From an uncultured Synergistales bacterium (GTDB taxonomy: Bacteria > Synergistota > Synergistia > Synergistales > Aminobacteriaceae), in contig CAJOES010000018.1 of assembly GCA_905233455.1 (NCBI GenBank), positions 1 to 45,740 of the forward strand: a stretch of 45,740 nucleotides of DNA, written 5' to 3'. Numbering within the stretch: the first letter of the stretch is position 1; every line of letters starts with the position of its first letter. Made by a program: the position numbers and the translations under genes. The notes under the pieces were generated by a model. The model saw only the letters and a list, made by a program, of their open reading frames with translations, was not told where the DNA came from and did no database searches. Shown here one piece after another: positions 26,002 to 34,684 of this stretch.

Positions 26002-26173
26002 TGGCAGTTGAAAATTTTAGTGTATTTCATATTTGCGACAGACCGGACAAATTTAATTGCAGAGATTTATGATTCTGTTTGTGAAAATTTTTTGATGAAT
26101 GGTTTTGCTTGCTTGGTTTATGCTGTGTTTTTGTAGTTGAAAATGTAGTTGAAAAATTTTTTATCTTCCGTGA

Positions 26174-26201
26174 TTGAATATGTCTTGCTGAATATTATAC
26201 T
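26174..26201 (+). promoter_or_regulatory. Promoter in repeat unit 1
   Basis: TTGAAT, 16-base spacer, TATACT; identical to the element in unit 2, 146 bases downstream. No gene lies directly after it, so the transcript would be non-coding or a long tig leader. Confidence 0.55.
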
Positions 26202-26319
26202 CTGTTGCGAAATTATTACCGCAAATCGTCGTAAAGTGCCTGATTTCAGTAATGAAAATATAATGCTTTGCATGTTGCACAAGGGTAAAATGCGCTTGAA
26301 AAATTTTTATCTTCCATGA

Positions 26320-26347
26320 TTGAATATGTCTTGCTGAATATTATACT
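26320..26347 (+). promoter_or_regulatory. Promoter in repeat unit 2
   Basis: Same TTGAAT-N16-TATACT core as in unit 1. Transcription from here would pass through the structured region at 26477-26559 before reaching tig. Confidence 0.55.
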
Positions 26348-26454
26348 CTGTTGCGAAGTCATTATCGCAAATCGCCGTAAAGCACCTGACTTCAGTTAAT
26401 GAGAATATAAGACTTTGCATGTTGCGCAGGGATAAAATCTACATCGTACCATTG

Positions 26455-26560
26455 GAGGAGGACACGCAAGACACTCGCGGGGGGAGCAAGTCCGTTGATA
26501 CTGCAATCCCGCCTTAAGGTGTGTGGAGCATCTCAAAGCACACGGCGCGTTTTTACACCG
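26455..26560 (+). ncRNA. Structured non-coding RNA or leader element, family unknown
   Basis: This G+C-rich island lies in an A+T-rich gap. Hairpin 1 pairs GCGGG (26477-26481) with CCCGC (26508-26512), with an inner GCA/TGC step. Hairpin 2 pairs GTGTG (26521-26525) with CACAC (26539-26543), enclosing GAG-CAT-CTC. Five T follow at 26550-26554, so it could end there. It does not match the SRP, tmRNA, RNase P, T-box, TPP, SAM, glycine or cyclic-di-GMP motifs I know. Either a small RNA driven by the repeat promoters or a cis-acting tig leader is possible. Confidence 0.4.
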
Positions 26561-26571
26561 AAATTATTTTA

Positions 26572-26580
26572 TGATAGAAT
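26572..26580 (+). promoter_or_regulatory. Extended -10 promoter of the tig operon
   Basis: TGA-TAGAAT, about 65 bases before the tig ATG, again without a good -35. Confidence 0.5.
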
Positions 26581-26595
26581 TTTTCAGAATTTACG

Positions 26596-26626
26596 CCCTG
26601 GCTTGTTCAGGGTAATTTGTAATTAC
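26596..26626 (+). promoter_or_regulatory. Two small hairpins in the tig 5' leader
   Basis: CCCTG / CAGGG (26596-26600 with 26608-26612, loop GCTTGTT) is followed at once by GTAAT / ATTAC (26612-26616 with 26622-26626). Both lie between the promoter and the AAAGGAG ribosome binding site. They may tune mRNA stability or translation of the chaperone-protease operon; there is no T tract. Confidence 0.4.
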
Positions 26627-26646
26627 GCAAAGGAGCCTTAATTCTT

Positions 26647-28014
26647 ATGAGAACAGAATTGCTGGGGCAGGAAAAAAACATCGTCAAGATCAAAGCAGAA
26701 ATTGAAGCCAGCGAGTTTACGAAAGCACTAAACAAAGCCGTCAATGAATTATCCCAACAGGTAAGAATTCCCGGATTCAGAAAAGGAAAGGTAAGCCGTT
26801 CAATCCTTGAGATGAGATTCGGCCGCGATGCACTCTATCAGGAAGCTATAGAAAAGATAATGCCTGATGAGATAAAGCAGATAGTGGATGACTATGAGCT
26901 TGACCCGATAGAGACACCTTCACTCAGCTTCACCGAGAAGATAGAGGAAGGAAAGCCCGTAATATGTGAAATAACCTTTGAGGTTCGCCCGGAAGTTGAA
27001 CTGCCGGACATTGAGAATCTTGAAATTGAGAAGGTCGTCAGTGATGTTACTGAAGAAGCCGTAGACAGCCTCGCGAAGAGGATACGCATTCAGATGGCCG
27101 ACATAAAGCCAGCAGAACGCCCGGTGCAGGACGGGGATCTCGTGGAGATAGAGCTAATCATCAGGACGCTGAACCCTGACGGCACAGAGACGGAAGAACA
27201 GCCCAAGCCGGACACCACGAAAGAGACAATCAACCTTGCAGATGAGACCATACGCAAGGAAGTGAAGGACGCGCTTATAGGCAGGAGCAAAGATGAAGAT
27301 ACTGTTGCAGTGTTTGACGTTGAGCCGGGACACTCTGACCGGAGGCTTGCAGGCAAAAAGGTAAGCTACAAGATGAAGGTGCTTAATGTCTCAGAGTACG
27401 TTCTGCCTGAAGTGAATGAGGAGTTCTACAAAAACGTTTTCGGGCCTGAAACAGACATAAAGGACGAAGCCGCCTTCAGGGCACGTTTACGGCAGGACAT
27501 CACGAATCAGGTTGCAGAGGAGACGAAAATAGACCTGCACAACAGAGCTGTTGACATGGTGGCAGGGCTGGCCAAGCTGGACGTTCCCGACAAACTCATA
27601 GAACGTCAGGAACACTCAATGCGCCATGATGATGAGGAATGGGCAAAACAGAACGCTGTAGACCTGACTCAGGCTTACGGGCTCGACACCGAAGAGGGCA
27701 GGAAGGGTTACAGCAATCTGCTTCATGACAGGGCTGTTACTGCCGTGCGCAACGTTCTTGTGATGGACGAGGTTGCGAAGAGATATGATGTTCACCTTGA
27801 GCAGGGAGACATTGAGGCAGAATTTGAACGCCGTGCAAGCCAGCTCAACGTCAGCAAGGCATTTGTAGCAAAATATTTCTACGAACACCGCGAACAGCTT
27901 GACCGCCTGGCCGATGAATTGAGATGGGAAAAAGTTTCGGAGGCTATGGTGTCTCATATGAAGGTTAAGGAAGTCAAGGAGCTTTCACAGCCTCAGCAGG
28001 AGGATAACAATTAA
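26647..28014 (+). CDS. tig: Trigger factor chaperone
   Basis: This is a 455-residue ribosome-bound chaperone and peptidyl-prolyl isomerase that meets nascent chains at the exit tunnel. The ribosome-binding signature IPGFRKGK is at about residues 41-48, the FKBP-like middle domain is at about 150-245 ([26 protein letters not shown]), and a long helical C-terminal domain makes up the rest. The length is slightly above average. AAAGGAG lies 11 bases before ATG. It leads the operon tig-clpP-clpX-engB, and its stop overlaps the clpP start by one base (TAATG). Confidence 0.96.
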   Translation: MRTELLGQEKNIVKIKAEIEASEFTKALNKAVNELSQQVRIPGFRKGKVSRSILEMRFGRDALYQEAIEKIMPDEIKQIVDDYELDPIETPSLSFTEKIEEGKPVICEITFEVRPEVELPDIENLEIEKVVSDVTEEAVDSLAKRIRIQMADIKPAERPVQDGDLVEIELIIRTLNPDGTETEEQPKPDTTKETINLADETIRKEVKDALIGRSKDEDTVAVFDVEPGHSDRRLAGKKVSYKMKVLNVSEYVLPEVNEEFYKNVFGPETDIKDEAAFRARLRQDITNQVAEETKIDLHNRAVDMVAGLAKLDVPDKLIERQEHSMRHDDEEWAKQNAVDLTQAYGLDTEEGRKGYSNLLHDRAVTAVRNVLVMDEVAKRYDVHLEQGDIEAEFERRASQLNVSKAFVAKYFYEHREQLDRLADELRWEKVSEAMVSHMKVKEVKELSQPQQEDNN

Positions 28015-28598
28015 TGGCGTATTACATTCCTTACGTTATAGAACAGACAGGACGGGGTGAAAGAAGCTACGATATATACAGCCGTCTTCTGAAGGACAGG
28101 ATAATATTTCTCGGCTCAGAGATTAATGACGACGTAGCTAATTCCGTTGTTGCGCAGTTATTGTTCCTTGAGAGCGAAGACCCCGACAAAGACATAAACA
28201 TATACATCAACAGTCCCGGAGGCGTTGTAACTTCCGGGCTTGCGATATACGACACAATGCAATACATCAAACCGCAGGTATCAACCATATGTGTTGGCTT
28301 GGCCGCGAGCATGGCAGCTATACTTCTTGCAGGCGGCGCAAAAGGTAAACGCCTTGCACTCCCTAACGCTGAAGTGATGATTCATCAGCCGCTTGGAGGC
28401 GCGCAGGGCCAGGCCAGCGATATAGAGATACGCGCAAAAAATATCCTGAAGACTAAAGAACGCATGAACCGTATACTTGCGGCACATACCGGAAAGGAAC
28501 TCAGGACGATCGCGAAAGACACAGACCGCGATAACTACATGACTGCAGAGGAAGCCTTGAAGTATGGGCTGATCGATAAGATTATAGAGGCAAGGTAG
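28014..28598 (+). CDS. clpP: ATP-dependent Clp protease proteolytic subunit
   Basis: This is a 194-residue serine peptidase forming the tetradecameric chamber. The catalytic triad is Ser99 (GLAASMAA), His124 (MIHQPLGG) and Asp173 ([11 protein letters not shown]), and the oxyanion loop is NSPGG at 67-71. There is almost no propeptide: the sequence starts [21 protein letters not shown], as in mature enzymes with a few leading residues. Coupled to tig by a one-base overlap and followed three bases later by its ATPase partner clpX. Confidence 0.97.
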   Translation: MAYYIPYVIEQTGRGERSYDIYSRLLKDRIIFLGSEINDDVANSVVAQLLFLESEDPDKDINIYINSPGGVVTSGLAIYDTMQYIKPQVSTICVGLAASMAAILLAGGAKGKRLALPNAEVMIHQPLGGAQGQASDIEIRAKNILKTKERMNRILAAHTGKELRTIAKDTDRDNYMTAEEALKYGLIDKIIEAR

Positions 28599-28601
28599 AT
28601 T

Positions 28602-29915
28602 ATGCCGGACAACAAGACACTGCACAATCCCGAAGAAGACCGCTGTTCGTTCTGCGGGAAACCCCGTTCAGCCGTTGACGACATGTTCGACGGGCCGGGC
28701 GGGAATGTGAGAATCTGCGATCAGTGCGTGGCTCTATGCACAATCATGATGGCGGGCAAACAGTCTCAGAATATGACGATGAGCCTGTTTGATGACACTC
28801 CTGAAACTAACTCTCCCGGCAAAAAGTTTTCATTGTCGGGAATAGACACCATAAAGCCCAGAGACCTAAGCGGCTACCTTGACCAGTATGTTATAGGGCA
28901 GAACAGGGCAAAGAAGGTTGTATCTGTTGCAGTCTACAATCACTATCAGCGCGTGAAAAATAACCTAGAGCAGAGAAACCCTGACGTAGAACTCCAGAAA
29001 AGCAACGTGCTGCTGCTTGGCCCGACTGGATCGGGAAAGACGCTCATAGCACAGACGTTGGCGCGGAAACTGAACGTGCCATTTGCGATTGCTGATGCTA
29101 CAACACTGACGGAAGCGGGATATGTCGGCGAGGATGTAGAGAATATTCTTGTGCGTCTGCTTCAGGCGGCGGATTATGACCTGAAGGCGGCGGAAAGGGG
29201 AATAATATACCTTGACGAGATCGACAAAATTTCGCGCAAATCAGAATCTACGTCAATCACGCGTGATGTTTCAGGCGAGGGAGTACAGCAGGCGTTATTG
29301 AAGATTCTTGAGGGGACGATCTCCAACATTCCCCCCAAAGGCGGACGCAAGCACCCTCATCAGGACTTCATACAGATCAACACGGAAAACATACTGTTCA
29401 TATGCGGAGGAGCATTTGACGGCCTTGAACCCATCGTAGCTAGAAGGGAACTGCAAAAGTCATTAGGCTTCGGCGGTGAGCTTGCAGGAAAGTCCGGAAC
29501 GTATGAGATTCTCAGCAAGGTACAGCCTGAAGACCTCGTAATGTACGGGCTTATCCCGGAGCTTGTCGGAAGAATCCCTGTGCTTGTTGCGCTTGAGGAA
29601 CTTGACGAGGCGGCATTCATCAGGATACTTCAGGAACCCAAAAACGCGCTGGTCAAACAGTACAGCAAAATGCTTGAGATGGACGGCGTAACGCTTGAGT
29701 TCACACCCGATGCACTCGCTAAGATAGCAGAACAGGCCTTGAAGAAGAAGACCGGTGCAAGGGGTTTGCGTTCAATCATGGAGAACCTTATGCTCGATAT
29801 TGAGTATGAACTGCCGTCAATGCCGGAGAGTGAGAAGGCCGGGAAGAAGCTGATCATTACTCCTGAATTTGTGCAGGATAAAAATACTCCTCTGGATAAG
29901 TTGCTGCATGACTGA
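28602..29915 (+). CDS. clpX: ClpX, AAA+ unfoldase of the ClpXP protease
   Basis: This is a 437-residue hexameric unfoldase that feeds tagged substrates to ClpP. The N-terminal zinc-binding domain has Cys15, Cys18, Cys39 and Cys42. The AAA+ module has Walker A GPTGSGKT (140-147), Walker [10 protein letters not shown], the pore loop around GYVGED and the ClpP-docking loop as SLGFGGE. The arrangement and length are normal. Its stop overlaps the start of engB by eight bases. Confidence 0.97.
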   Translation: MPDNKTLHNPEEDRCSFCGKPRSAVDDMFDGPGGNVRICDQCVALCTIMMAGKQSQNMTMSLFDDTPETNSPGKKFSLSGIDTIKPRDLSGYLDQYVIGQNRAKKVVSVAVYNHYQRVKNNLEQRNPDVELQKSNVLLLGPTGSGKTLIAQTLARKLNVPFAIADATTLTEAGYVGEDVENILVRLLQAADYDLKAAERGIIYLDEIDKISRKSESTSITRDVSGEGVQQALLKILEGTISNIPPKGGRKHPHQDFIQINTENILFICGGAFDGLEPIVARRELQKSLGFGGELAGKSGTYEILSKVQPEDLVMYGLIPELVGRIPVLVALEELDEAAFIRILQEPKNALVKQYSKMLEMDGVTLEFTPDALAKIAEQALKKKTGARGLRSIMENLMLDIEYELPSMPESEKAGKKLIITPEFVQDKNTPLDKLLHD

Positions 29916-30531
29916 CAGAACATTCACTGATGCCCGGATTGAGGCCACGTGCTTTAATCCGGGTCAGCTTTTGCCCCCGACAATCCCTGAAATAGCAGTA
30001 GCAGGACGCTCAAACGTCGGCAAATCGTCGCTCATCAATGCCCTGTTAGGCGCAAAGCTCGCGAAGGTAGGCCAGACTCCCGGCAAAACCAGAAGCATAA
30101 ACTTTTACCGCGTCAAAACGTCTTCTGGTGAATTCAGGCTGGTGGATCTTCCGGGCTACGGTTACGCGAAACGGAGCAGAGACGAACGCAATGACTGGCA
30201 GAAGCTCGTATCAGCGTACATGAAGGACAGGGAGGCTCTAGGGCTGGTTCTGCACTTGGCGGACTTTCGGCACGGGCTGCTGAAGAATGACAGGGAGCTT
30301 CAGGAGTGGCTGCGTGCAATGGGGCAGAATATACTTGTTGTGTTCACGAAGGCAGATAAGATTGCGCGGGGCAAGTGGAAATCCCTGCGTCAGGAGTACG
30401 TCCGTGATGGCATGTACTCTTATGATATGCCGGTGATTACGTCGTCGGAAAAAAAGGAAGGGGTTAATGCCCTGAAAGAATTTGTTGTGATATACTTGCA
30501 AAAATTGAATGAAGGGAGTTTGACAGAATAA
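29908..30531 (+). CDS. engB: Ribosome biogenesis GTPase EngB/YsxC/YihA
   Basis: This is a 207-residue essential GTPase for large-subunit assembly. The motifs are [10 protein letters not shown] (G1), the switch [11 protein letters not shown] (G2), DLPGYGYA (G3), FTKADK (G4) and ITSSEKKEG (G5-like). The open frame reaches 29869, but the ATG at 29908 within the clpX stop region (ATGACTGA) gives the usual N-terminus. It closes the core part of the operon; the variable methyltransferase gene begins two bases after its stop. Confidence 0.95.
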   Translation: MTDRTFTDARIEATCFNPGQLLPPTIPEIAVAGRSNVGKSSLINALLGAKLAKVGQTPGKTRSINFYRVKTSSGEFRLVDLPGYGYAKRSRDERNDWQKLVSAYMKDREALGLVLHLADFRHGLLKNDRELQEWLRAMGQNILVVFTKADKIARGKWKSLRQEYVRDGMYSYDMPVITSSEKKEGVNALKEFVVIYLQKLNEGSLTE

Positions 30532-30533
30532 AG

Positions 30534-31470
30534 ATGAGCCTGTATAATCGCACATCGCACATCGCACATCGCCTCATCGTGTCCCATTTGCCAAAGCACT
30601 AATCTCATAACAACAGATACAGTAATAAGTGATTTTGTTATGTCGAGGATCACTGATGATTTTACTCCCGGCAATAACTGGCCTGTAAAATTATGTTTTT
30701 GCAATGACTGTACATTTGCTTTCTATGACTACCGTATGACTGATGAAGAAATTAACCAGCTGTATACGGACTACAGGGACAGCAGCTATCAGAAGACACG
30801 TGAACGCTATGAATGCTGGTATACCGAGAGAGTTAATGATGCCATGAACAACGATACAAAAGCCCTTAAGGAACAGCAGAAGATTATACAGCGCATTATT
30901 TCAGAGAACATTCACAGGGAGATACGCACTGCACTGGATTACGGCGGTTATGAGGGAAAAACTTTCACGGACACAATAGGAACTCAGGAAAAATATGTTT
31001 TTGATATATCGGGAGTGCCTGCAGTTGAAGGAGTGAAAGGTATCTCAAAGTTTGAATATCTGAAGAATTATTCTTATGATTTCATTATGTGCAATCAAGT
31101 ATTTGAGCACCTCACAGAACCTATGAAGATGATGCAGAACTTCAGGGAGATCGGGAATGATGATACAGTTTATTATATTGAAGTGCCGAGCGAAAACCCT
31201 TTCACAAAGAAACAAAGTAAACATTCAATAACAAAAAATATATCCCTTATCTTCAACCCTAACTTCAGCCTGATTAAGCTGGCTAAATATTATTTCCAAC
31301 TGAAAAAACAGCCCCCAATGCAAATGAGAGAGCATATAAATTTCTTTACGCCCAAATCTATAAGGATTATGGCAGAAAGAAGCGGTTTCAATGTAATTGA
31401 TATACAGGAGAACACAGAGCATGGTGCGCTAGGAACTTCAACAGTTCTCTCAATGTTATTCAGAAAATAA
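30534..31470 (+). CDS. SAM-dependent methyltransferase with N-terminal zinc ribbon, out of frame through a 7-bp repeat
   Basis: The uninterrupted ATG frame starts at 30640 and gives 276 residues of a class I methyltransferase: LDYGGYEGKTF (motif I region), YDFIMCNQVFEHL, EHINFFTPKSI and RSGFNV, typical of the Methyltransf_23/C-methyltransferase group. The frame is open further back to 30538 and encodes CPICQSTNLI, which with CFCNDCTF makes the zinc ribbon usual in this group, yet contains no start codon. An ATG at 30534, two bases after engB, is in the other frame. Removing one of three TCGCACA repeats at 30548-30568 joins them as MSLYNRTSHIASSCPICQ. The gene is A+T-rich relative to its neighbours. 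Substrate unknown; sugar or small-molecule methylation is usual for the type. Confidence 0.75.
30548..30572 (+). repeat. Heptanucleotide tandem repeat, 3.6 copies of TCGCACA
   Basis: Three exact copies (30548-30554, 30555-30561, 30562-30568) are followed by TCGC. It lies at the fourth to tenth codon after the ATG at 30534. Seven is not a multiple of three, so each gain or loss shifts the frame. Two or five copies place the ATG in frame with the zinc-ribbon and methyltransferase domains; the present three do not. Confidence 0.85.
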
Positions 31471-31475
31471 TTTTT

Positions 31476-31511
31476 ATCAGTCTCTCTTTTTACGTGAGGC
31501 TGATTTTTTTT
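31476..31511 (+). terminator. Terminator of the tig-clpPX-engB-methyltransferase operon
   Basis: ATCAG-TCTC pairs with GAG-GCTGAT through a stem of about nine pairs (one G-T wobble), then eight T. It directly abuts the rpsB promoter. Confidence 0.75.
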
Positions 31512-31515
31512 GCTG

Positions 31516-31524
31516 TGATATACT
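31516..31524 (+). promoter_or_regulatory. Extended -10 promoter of rpsB-tsf
   Basis: TGA-TATACT, five bases after the preceding T tract; no -35. It leaves a leader of about 105 bases before the rpsB start, which could host ribosomal-protein feedback control, although I see no known S2 leader motif. Confidence 0.5.
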
Positions 31525-31635
31525 AACTGCGCAGTAAAATTTAACACGCTCATATTCAAATTAAAGGTGTTGTGTCATTAACGGCATGATTATAGAGATG
31601 AGCGTAATATAACCTTTAGGAGGCATATATACAAA

Positions 31636-32451
31636 TTGGCAGTAGCAAGTATGAAGCAGTTGCTTGAATGCGGAGTCCACTTTGGACATCAGACCCGCCG
31701 CTGGAATCCCAAAATGAAACCCTATATCTTTACCGAACGCAACGGAGTATACATCATTGACCTTCAGAAGACAGTAAAAGGCCTTGACCGTGCGTATGAT
31801 TTCATCCGTGAGACGGCAGCAAACGGCGGGCACGTTCTTTTTGTCGGCACAAAGCGTCAGGCACAGGAGACCATCAGGGATGAGGCTACACGCTGCGGGC
31901 AGTACTACATCAACCAGAGATGGCTCGGCGGACTCATGACGAACTTCCCTACGATTCGCAGGCGCATATCCCGTATGCTTGAACTCCGGAGATATGACGA
32001 GGAAGGCACATGGGAGGAGTTCACGAAGAAAGAGACTGCGGCACTGAAGAAGGAACAGCTCAAGCTCGAAAAGTATCTCGGCGGAATCGCAGCCATGACT
32101 TCAACGCCTGATGCAATATTCCTCATTGACCCAAGACGCGAGGAGAACGCTATAGCTGAAGCACGCAAACTTCATATCCCCGTCGTGTCAATCGTCGATA
32201 CCAACTGCGACCCTGAAATGATAGATTATCCCATTCCCGGCAATGATGACGCTATCAGAGCAATCAAGCTCATCACAGGCTTAATGGCTAATGCTGTCAT
32301 CGAGGGAAGGCAGGGAGAAGATGCCGTAATTATTCCCGTTCAGGAACTGAGCGAGCCTGAAATACTCAGTGATGAGGAACTTATGGCAGAGCGTGAGAGG
32401 CTTCACGAAGTCTATGAAGGCAATATTGACGACGAAACTACGGAGGACTAA
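31636..32451 (+). CDS. rpsB: 30S ribosomal protein S2
   Basis: This 271-residue component of the small subunit begins [27 protein letters not shown] (key block GVHFGHQ-RRWNPKM), with [11 protein letters not shown] and [13 protein letters not shown]...IPV characteristic of S2. A TTG start with AGGAGG 12 bases upstream is preferred because it gives the conserved N-terminus; the internal ATG five codons on would lose it. The acidic C-terminal tail (NIDDETTED) is common in longer S2 proteins. Followed by tsf after five bases. Confidence 0.97.
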   Translation: MAVASMKQLLECGVHFGHQTRRWNPKMKPYIFTERNGVYIIDLQKTVKGLDRAYDFIRETAANGGHVLFVGTKRQAQETIRDEATRCGQYYINQRWLGGLMTNFPTIRRRISRMLELRRYDEEGTWEEFTKKETAALKKEQLKLEKYLGGIAAMTSTPDAIFLIDPRREENAIAEARKLHIPVVSIVDTNCDPEMIDYPIPGNDDAIRAIKLITGLMANAVIEGRQGEDAVIIPVQELSEPEILSDEELMAERERLHEVYEGNIDDETTED

Positions 32452-32456
32452 GCATA

Positions 32457-33329
32457 ATGGCAGAGATTACAGCTGCAAAGGTTAAGGAACTGCGCGAACG
32501 TACCGGTTCAGGCATGATGGACTGCAAGAAGGCTCTTGCTGAGACCGGCGGAGACATGGAGAAGGCTATAGATTATCTCCGTGAGAAGGGACTCGCTAAG
32601 GCGGCCAAGAAGGCAGAGAGAACAGCAAGCGACGGCAAGGTGTTTCATATTCTCAGTGATGACGGCGCGCTCGGCGTAATGATTGAGCTGAACAGTGAGA
32701 CAGATTTTGTGGCGAAGACTGATGAATTTATTGATCTCGGAACAAAGATTGCTGCCCAGCTCACTCACAGCAATTACAGCGACGTTACTGCACTGCTTGA
32801 GAGCAAGCACGAGTCCGGAAGCAGCATTCAGGAACTTATCACGGCAATAATAGCTAAACTAGGCGAAAATATCGTCCTGAAGCGTTTTGCACGTTATGAT
32901 TCAGGGGCAGGAAGCATCTTCCACTACATACACAGCAACAACAAGGTAGGCTCGCTGCTTGAGCTTGACGCAGAGAATGCCGGCGTGAAGAGTTCTGCGG
33001 AGTTCAAGGAGCTTGGCCACGAAATATGTATGCAGATTGCGGCGGCTAACCCGTCATACCTTGTCCCTGAAGACGTGCCTGAAGACGTGCTTGACCGCGA
33101 AAGGGCCGTGTACCGTCAGCAGCTGCTTGATGAGGGCAAACCTGCCGACAAGATCGAGAAGATCATACCCGGCAAGCTCAGGAAGTATTACGAGACAAGC
33201 TGCCTGATGGAGCAGGAATATATACGCGATACGGACAAGAAGGTTAAGGAGCTTATAGCAGAAGTCGGGAAGAAACTCGGCACAAAGATTACGATTAAAC
33301 GCTTTGAACGTTTTGCTATAGGCGAGTAG
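32457..33329 (+). CDS. tsf: Elongation factor Ts
   Basis: This 290-residue nucleotide exchange factor for EF-Tu has an N-terminal UBA-like domain with KVKELRERTGSGMMDCKKAL, then AIDYLREKG, and the Tu-contact motif ETDFVAKTDEF. Two core subdomains follow, the second ending CLMEQEYIRD. The length is normal for the two-subdomain form. Part of the rpsB-tsf unit, with a terminator after it. Confidence 0.97.
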   Translation: MAEITAAKVKELRERTGSGMMDCKKALAETGGDMEKAIDYLREKGLAKAAKKAERTASDGKVFHILSDDGALGVMIELNSETDFVAKTDEFIDLGTKIAAQLTHSNYSDVTALLESKHESGSSIQELITAIIAKLGENIVLKRFARYDSGAGSIFHYIHSNNKVGSLLELDAENAGVKSSAEFKELGHEICMQIAAANPSYLVPEDVPEDVLDRERAVYRQQLLDEGKPADKIEKIIPGKLRKYYETSCLMEQEYIRDTDKKVKELIAEVGKKLGTKITIKRFERFAIGE

Positions 33330-33346
33330 CAAGAGATTATGACTAG

Positions 33347-33386
33347 TCCCCAGTGTGAAAAATATTTTGCGCTGGGGAATTTTTTA
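33347..33386 (+). terminator. Terminator between tsf and pyrH
   Basis: Perfect TCCCCAG / CTGGGGA stem (33347-33353 with 33372-33378), 18-base loop, then A and six T. It ends rpsB-tsf transcripts or attenuates read-through into pyrH-frr. A GTG at 33355 in the pyrH frame lies in its loop. Confidence 0.82.
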
Positions 33387-33396
33387 CATTGAAACC

Positions 33397-34110
33397 ATGC
33401 CTAAGTATAAAAGAATATTATTGAAGTTTTCCGGTGAAGTCCTTGCAGGAGAAAAGCATACAGGCTTAGACTTCAGGACAGTGCGGGATTTTGCGGCAGA
33501 CCTGAAACGGATTCATGATGCAGGGATTGAGCTTTCTATGGTGATAGGCGGAGGCAACATGATTCGCGGACGTGATGCACTCGATTACGGGCTTGAACGT
33601 GTGCAGATTGACGCTATAGGAATGCTCGGAACTGTCATGAATGCCCTTGCGCTTAAAGCGGCACTGGGTAATATAGGTGTGCCCGCGCAGGTGCTTTCTG
33701 CCGTAGGAATGCCTCCCATTGCGGAACTCTACAGCAGGGAGAAGGCTATAGACCTGCTGAAGTCCGGCCATGTCGTGATATTCGGTGCGGGGACAGGACA
33801 CCCGTTTTTCTCGACGGATACTGCTGCGGCATTGAGGGCATCGGAATTGGGGCTTGACTGCGTGGTCAAGGGTACGAAGGTAAACGGGATATACGACAGG
33901 GATCCGGCGAAATTCCCGGACGCAAAATACATTCCGGAACTGACTTACAGCGAGGCCATAGCGAAAAATATTGCGGTGATGGATACGGCGGCTTTTGCGA
34001 TCTGCCGTGAGAATAATGTGCCTGTCTGGGTCTTGAGCATTCAGGATTCTGATTGGGTGAAGAATATAATTGAAGGTGCACAAACCGGTACAATAGTGAA
34101 GGAGGACTAA
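33397..34110 (+). CDS. pyrH: UMP kinase
   Basis: This 237-residue hexameric amino-acid-kinase-fold enzyme phosphorylates UMP to UDP. It begins MPKYKRILLKFSGEVLAG; GGGNMIRG is the phosphate-binding Gly loop, IDAIGMLGTVMNALALK the UMP site, and GTGHPFFSTDTAAALRA and VKGTKVNGIYDRDP follow. Start at 33397 is by homology. There is no ribosome binding site just before it, and the sequence upstream is the terminator T tract plus TACATT, which raises the possibility of a leaderless message. Followed by frr after six bases. Confidence 0.95.
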   Translation: MPKYKRILLKFSGEVLAGEKHTGLDFRTVRDFAADLKRIHDAGIELSMVIGGGNMIRGRDALDYGLERVQIDAIGMLGTVMNALALKAALGNIGVPAQVLSAVGMPPIAELYSREKAIDLLKSGHVVIFGAGTGHPFFSTDTAAALRASELGLDCVVKGTKVNGIYDRDPAKFPDAKYIPELTYSEAIAKNIAVMDTAAFAICRENNVPVWVLSIQDSDWVKNIIEGAQTGTIVKED

Positions 34111-34116
34111 CACACA

Positions 34117-34674
34117 ATGCCGAATGACGAGCTTGGAACTTTACGCAGTAATATGGACAAGGCAATAGCGTTTTTACAGAGCGAATATTTATCGATAAGA
34201 ACCGGGCGCGCCCATCCCGGCCTTGTGAGTGATATAAAGGTCGATTACTACGGGACACCCACACCGATAAAGAGTCTAGCGAACGTAACGATACCAGAAA
34301 GCCGCTCAATCCAGATAGCCCCATTCGACAAATCTACGCTCAAAGCAATGGAGAAGGCCATACTTGCCGCGAATATCGGCATGACTCCCCAGAGCGACGG
34401 AACAGTTATACGCATGACCCTGCCGGAACTCACGAAGGCCAGACGTGTTGAGCTGACGAAACTTCTTGCGCGCAAGGCAGAAGAGTCCAAAGTCGTAATC
34501 AGGAACTACAGGCGCGACACGATAGAGGTACTCAAGAAGCAGGAGAAGGCTTCAGAGATCACGGAGGATGACCTCAAGAAGCTGACGAAAGATGTTCAGG
34601 ATATTACGGACAGCTACATAAAGAAGGTTGACGAGGTCTACAAGGTGAAGGAAAAAGAGGTGCTTGAGGATTAG
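34117..34674 (+). CDS. frr: Ribosome recycling factor
   Basis: This 185-residue, two-domain protein splits post-termination ribosomes with EF-G. It has the typical blocks R-T-G-R-A-H-P-G-L (about 28-36), VDYYGTPTPI, NIGMTPQSDGTVIR, PELTKARR and the C-terminal helix ending KVDEVYKVKEKEVLE. AAGGAGG lies in the pyrH stop region about 11 bases before the ATG, so the two are coupled. The length is normal. Confidence 0.97.
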   Translation: MPNDELGTLRSNMDKAIAFLQSEYLSIRTGRAHPGLVSDIKVDYYGTPTPIKSLANVTIPESRSIQIAPFDKSTLKAMEKAILAANIGMTPQSDGTVIRMTLPELTKARRVELTKLLARKAEESKVVIRNYRRDTIEVLKKQEKASEITEDDLKKLTKDVQDITDSYIKKVDEVYKVKEKEVLED

Positions 34675-34684
34675 CCAGAATTTT

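Larger units (their letters stand above)
26149..26440. repeat. Two tandem copies of a ~146-bp non-coding unit
   Basis: Unit 1 (about 26149-26295) and unit 2 (about 26296-26440) align over their whole length with a few substitutions and small indels. The core from TTGAATATGTC to TATACTCTGTTGCGAA is identical. Each contains a TTGCG...CGCAA inverted repeat (26205-26225 and 26351-26370; extended to TTGCGA/TCGCAA in unit 2) and a CTGA..TCAG palindrome. Neither has a convincing ORF. With 25958-26148, which is A+T-rich and contains several copies of GTTGAAAA but no gene, this fills the long gap before tig. Confidence 0.85.

Noticed and set aside
26149-26440. CRISPR array or iterons of an origin
   Set aside because: Only two long units without spacers, no dnaA or rep gene nearby, and the conserved part is a promoter core.
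26495-26640. Small ORF from TTG at 26495 reading toward tig
   Set aside because: About 48 codons with no plausible composition or start signal at proper spacing; it crosses the tig promoter and T run.
33355-33396. GTG start giving pyrH a 14-residue longer N-terminus
   Set aside because: It lies in the loop of a strong terminator hairpin, has no ribosome binding site, and the extra residues are not typical of UMP kinase.
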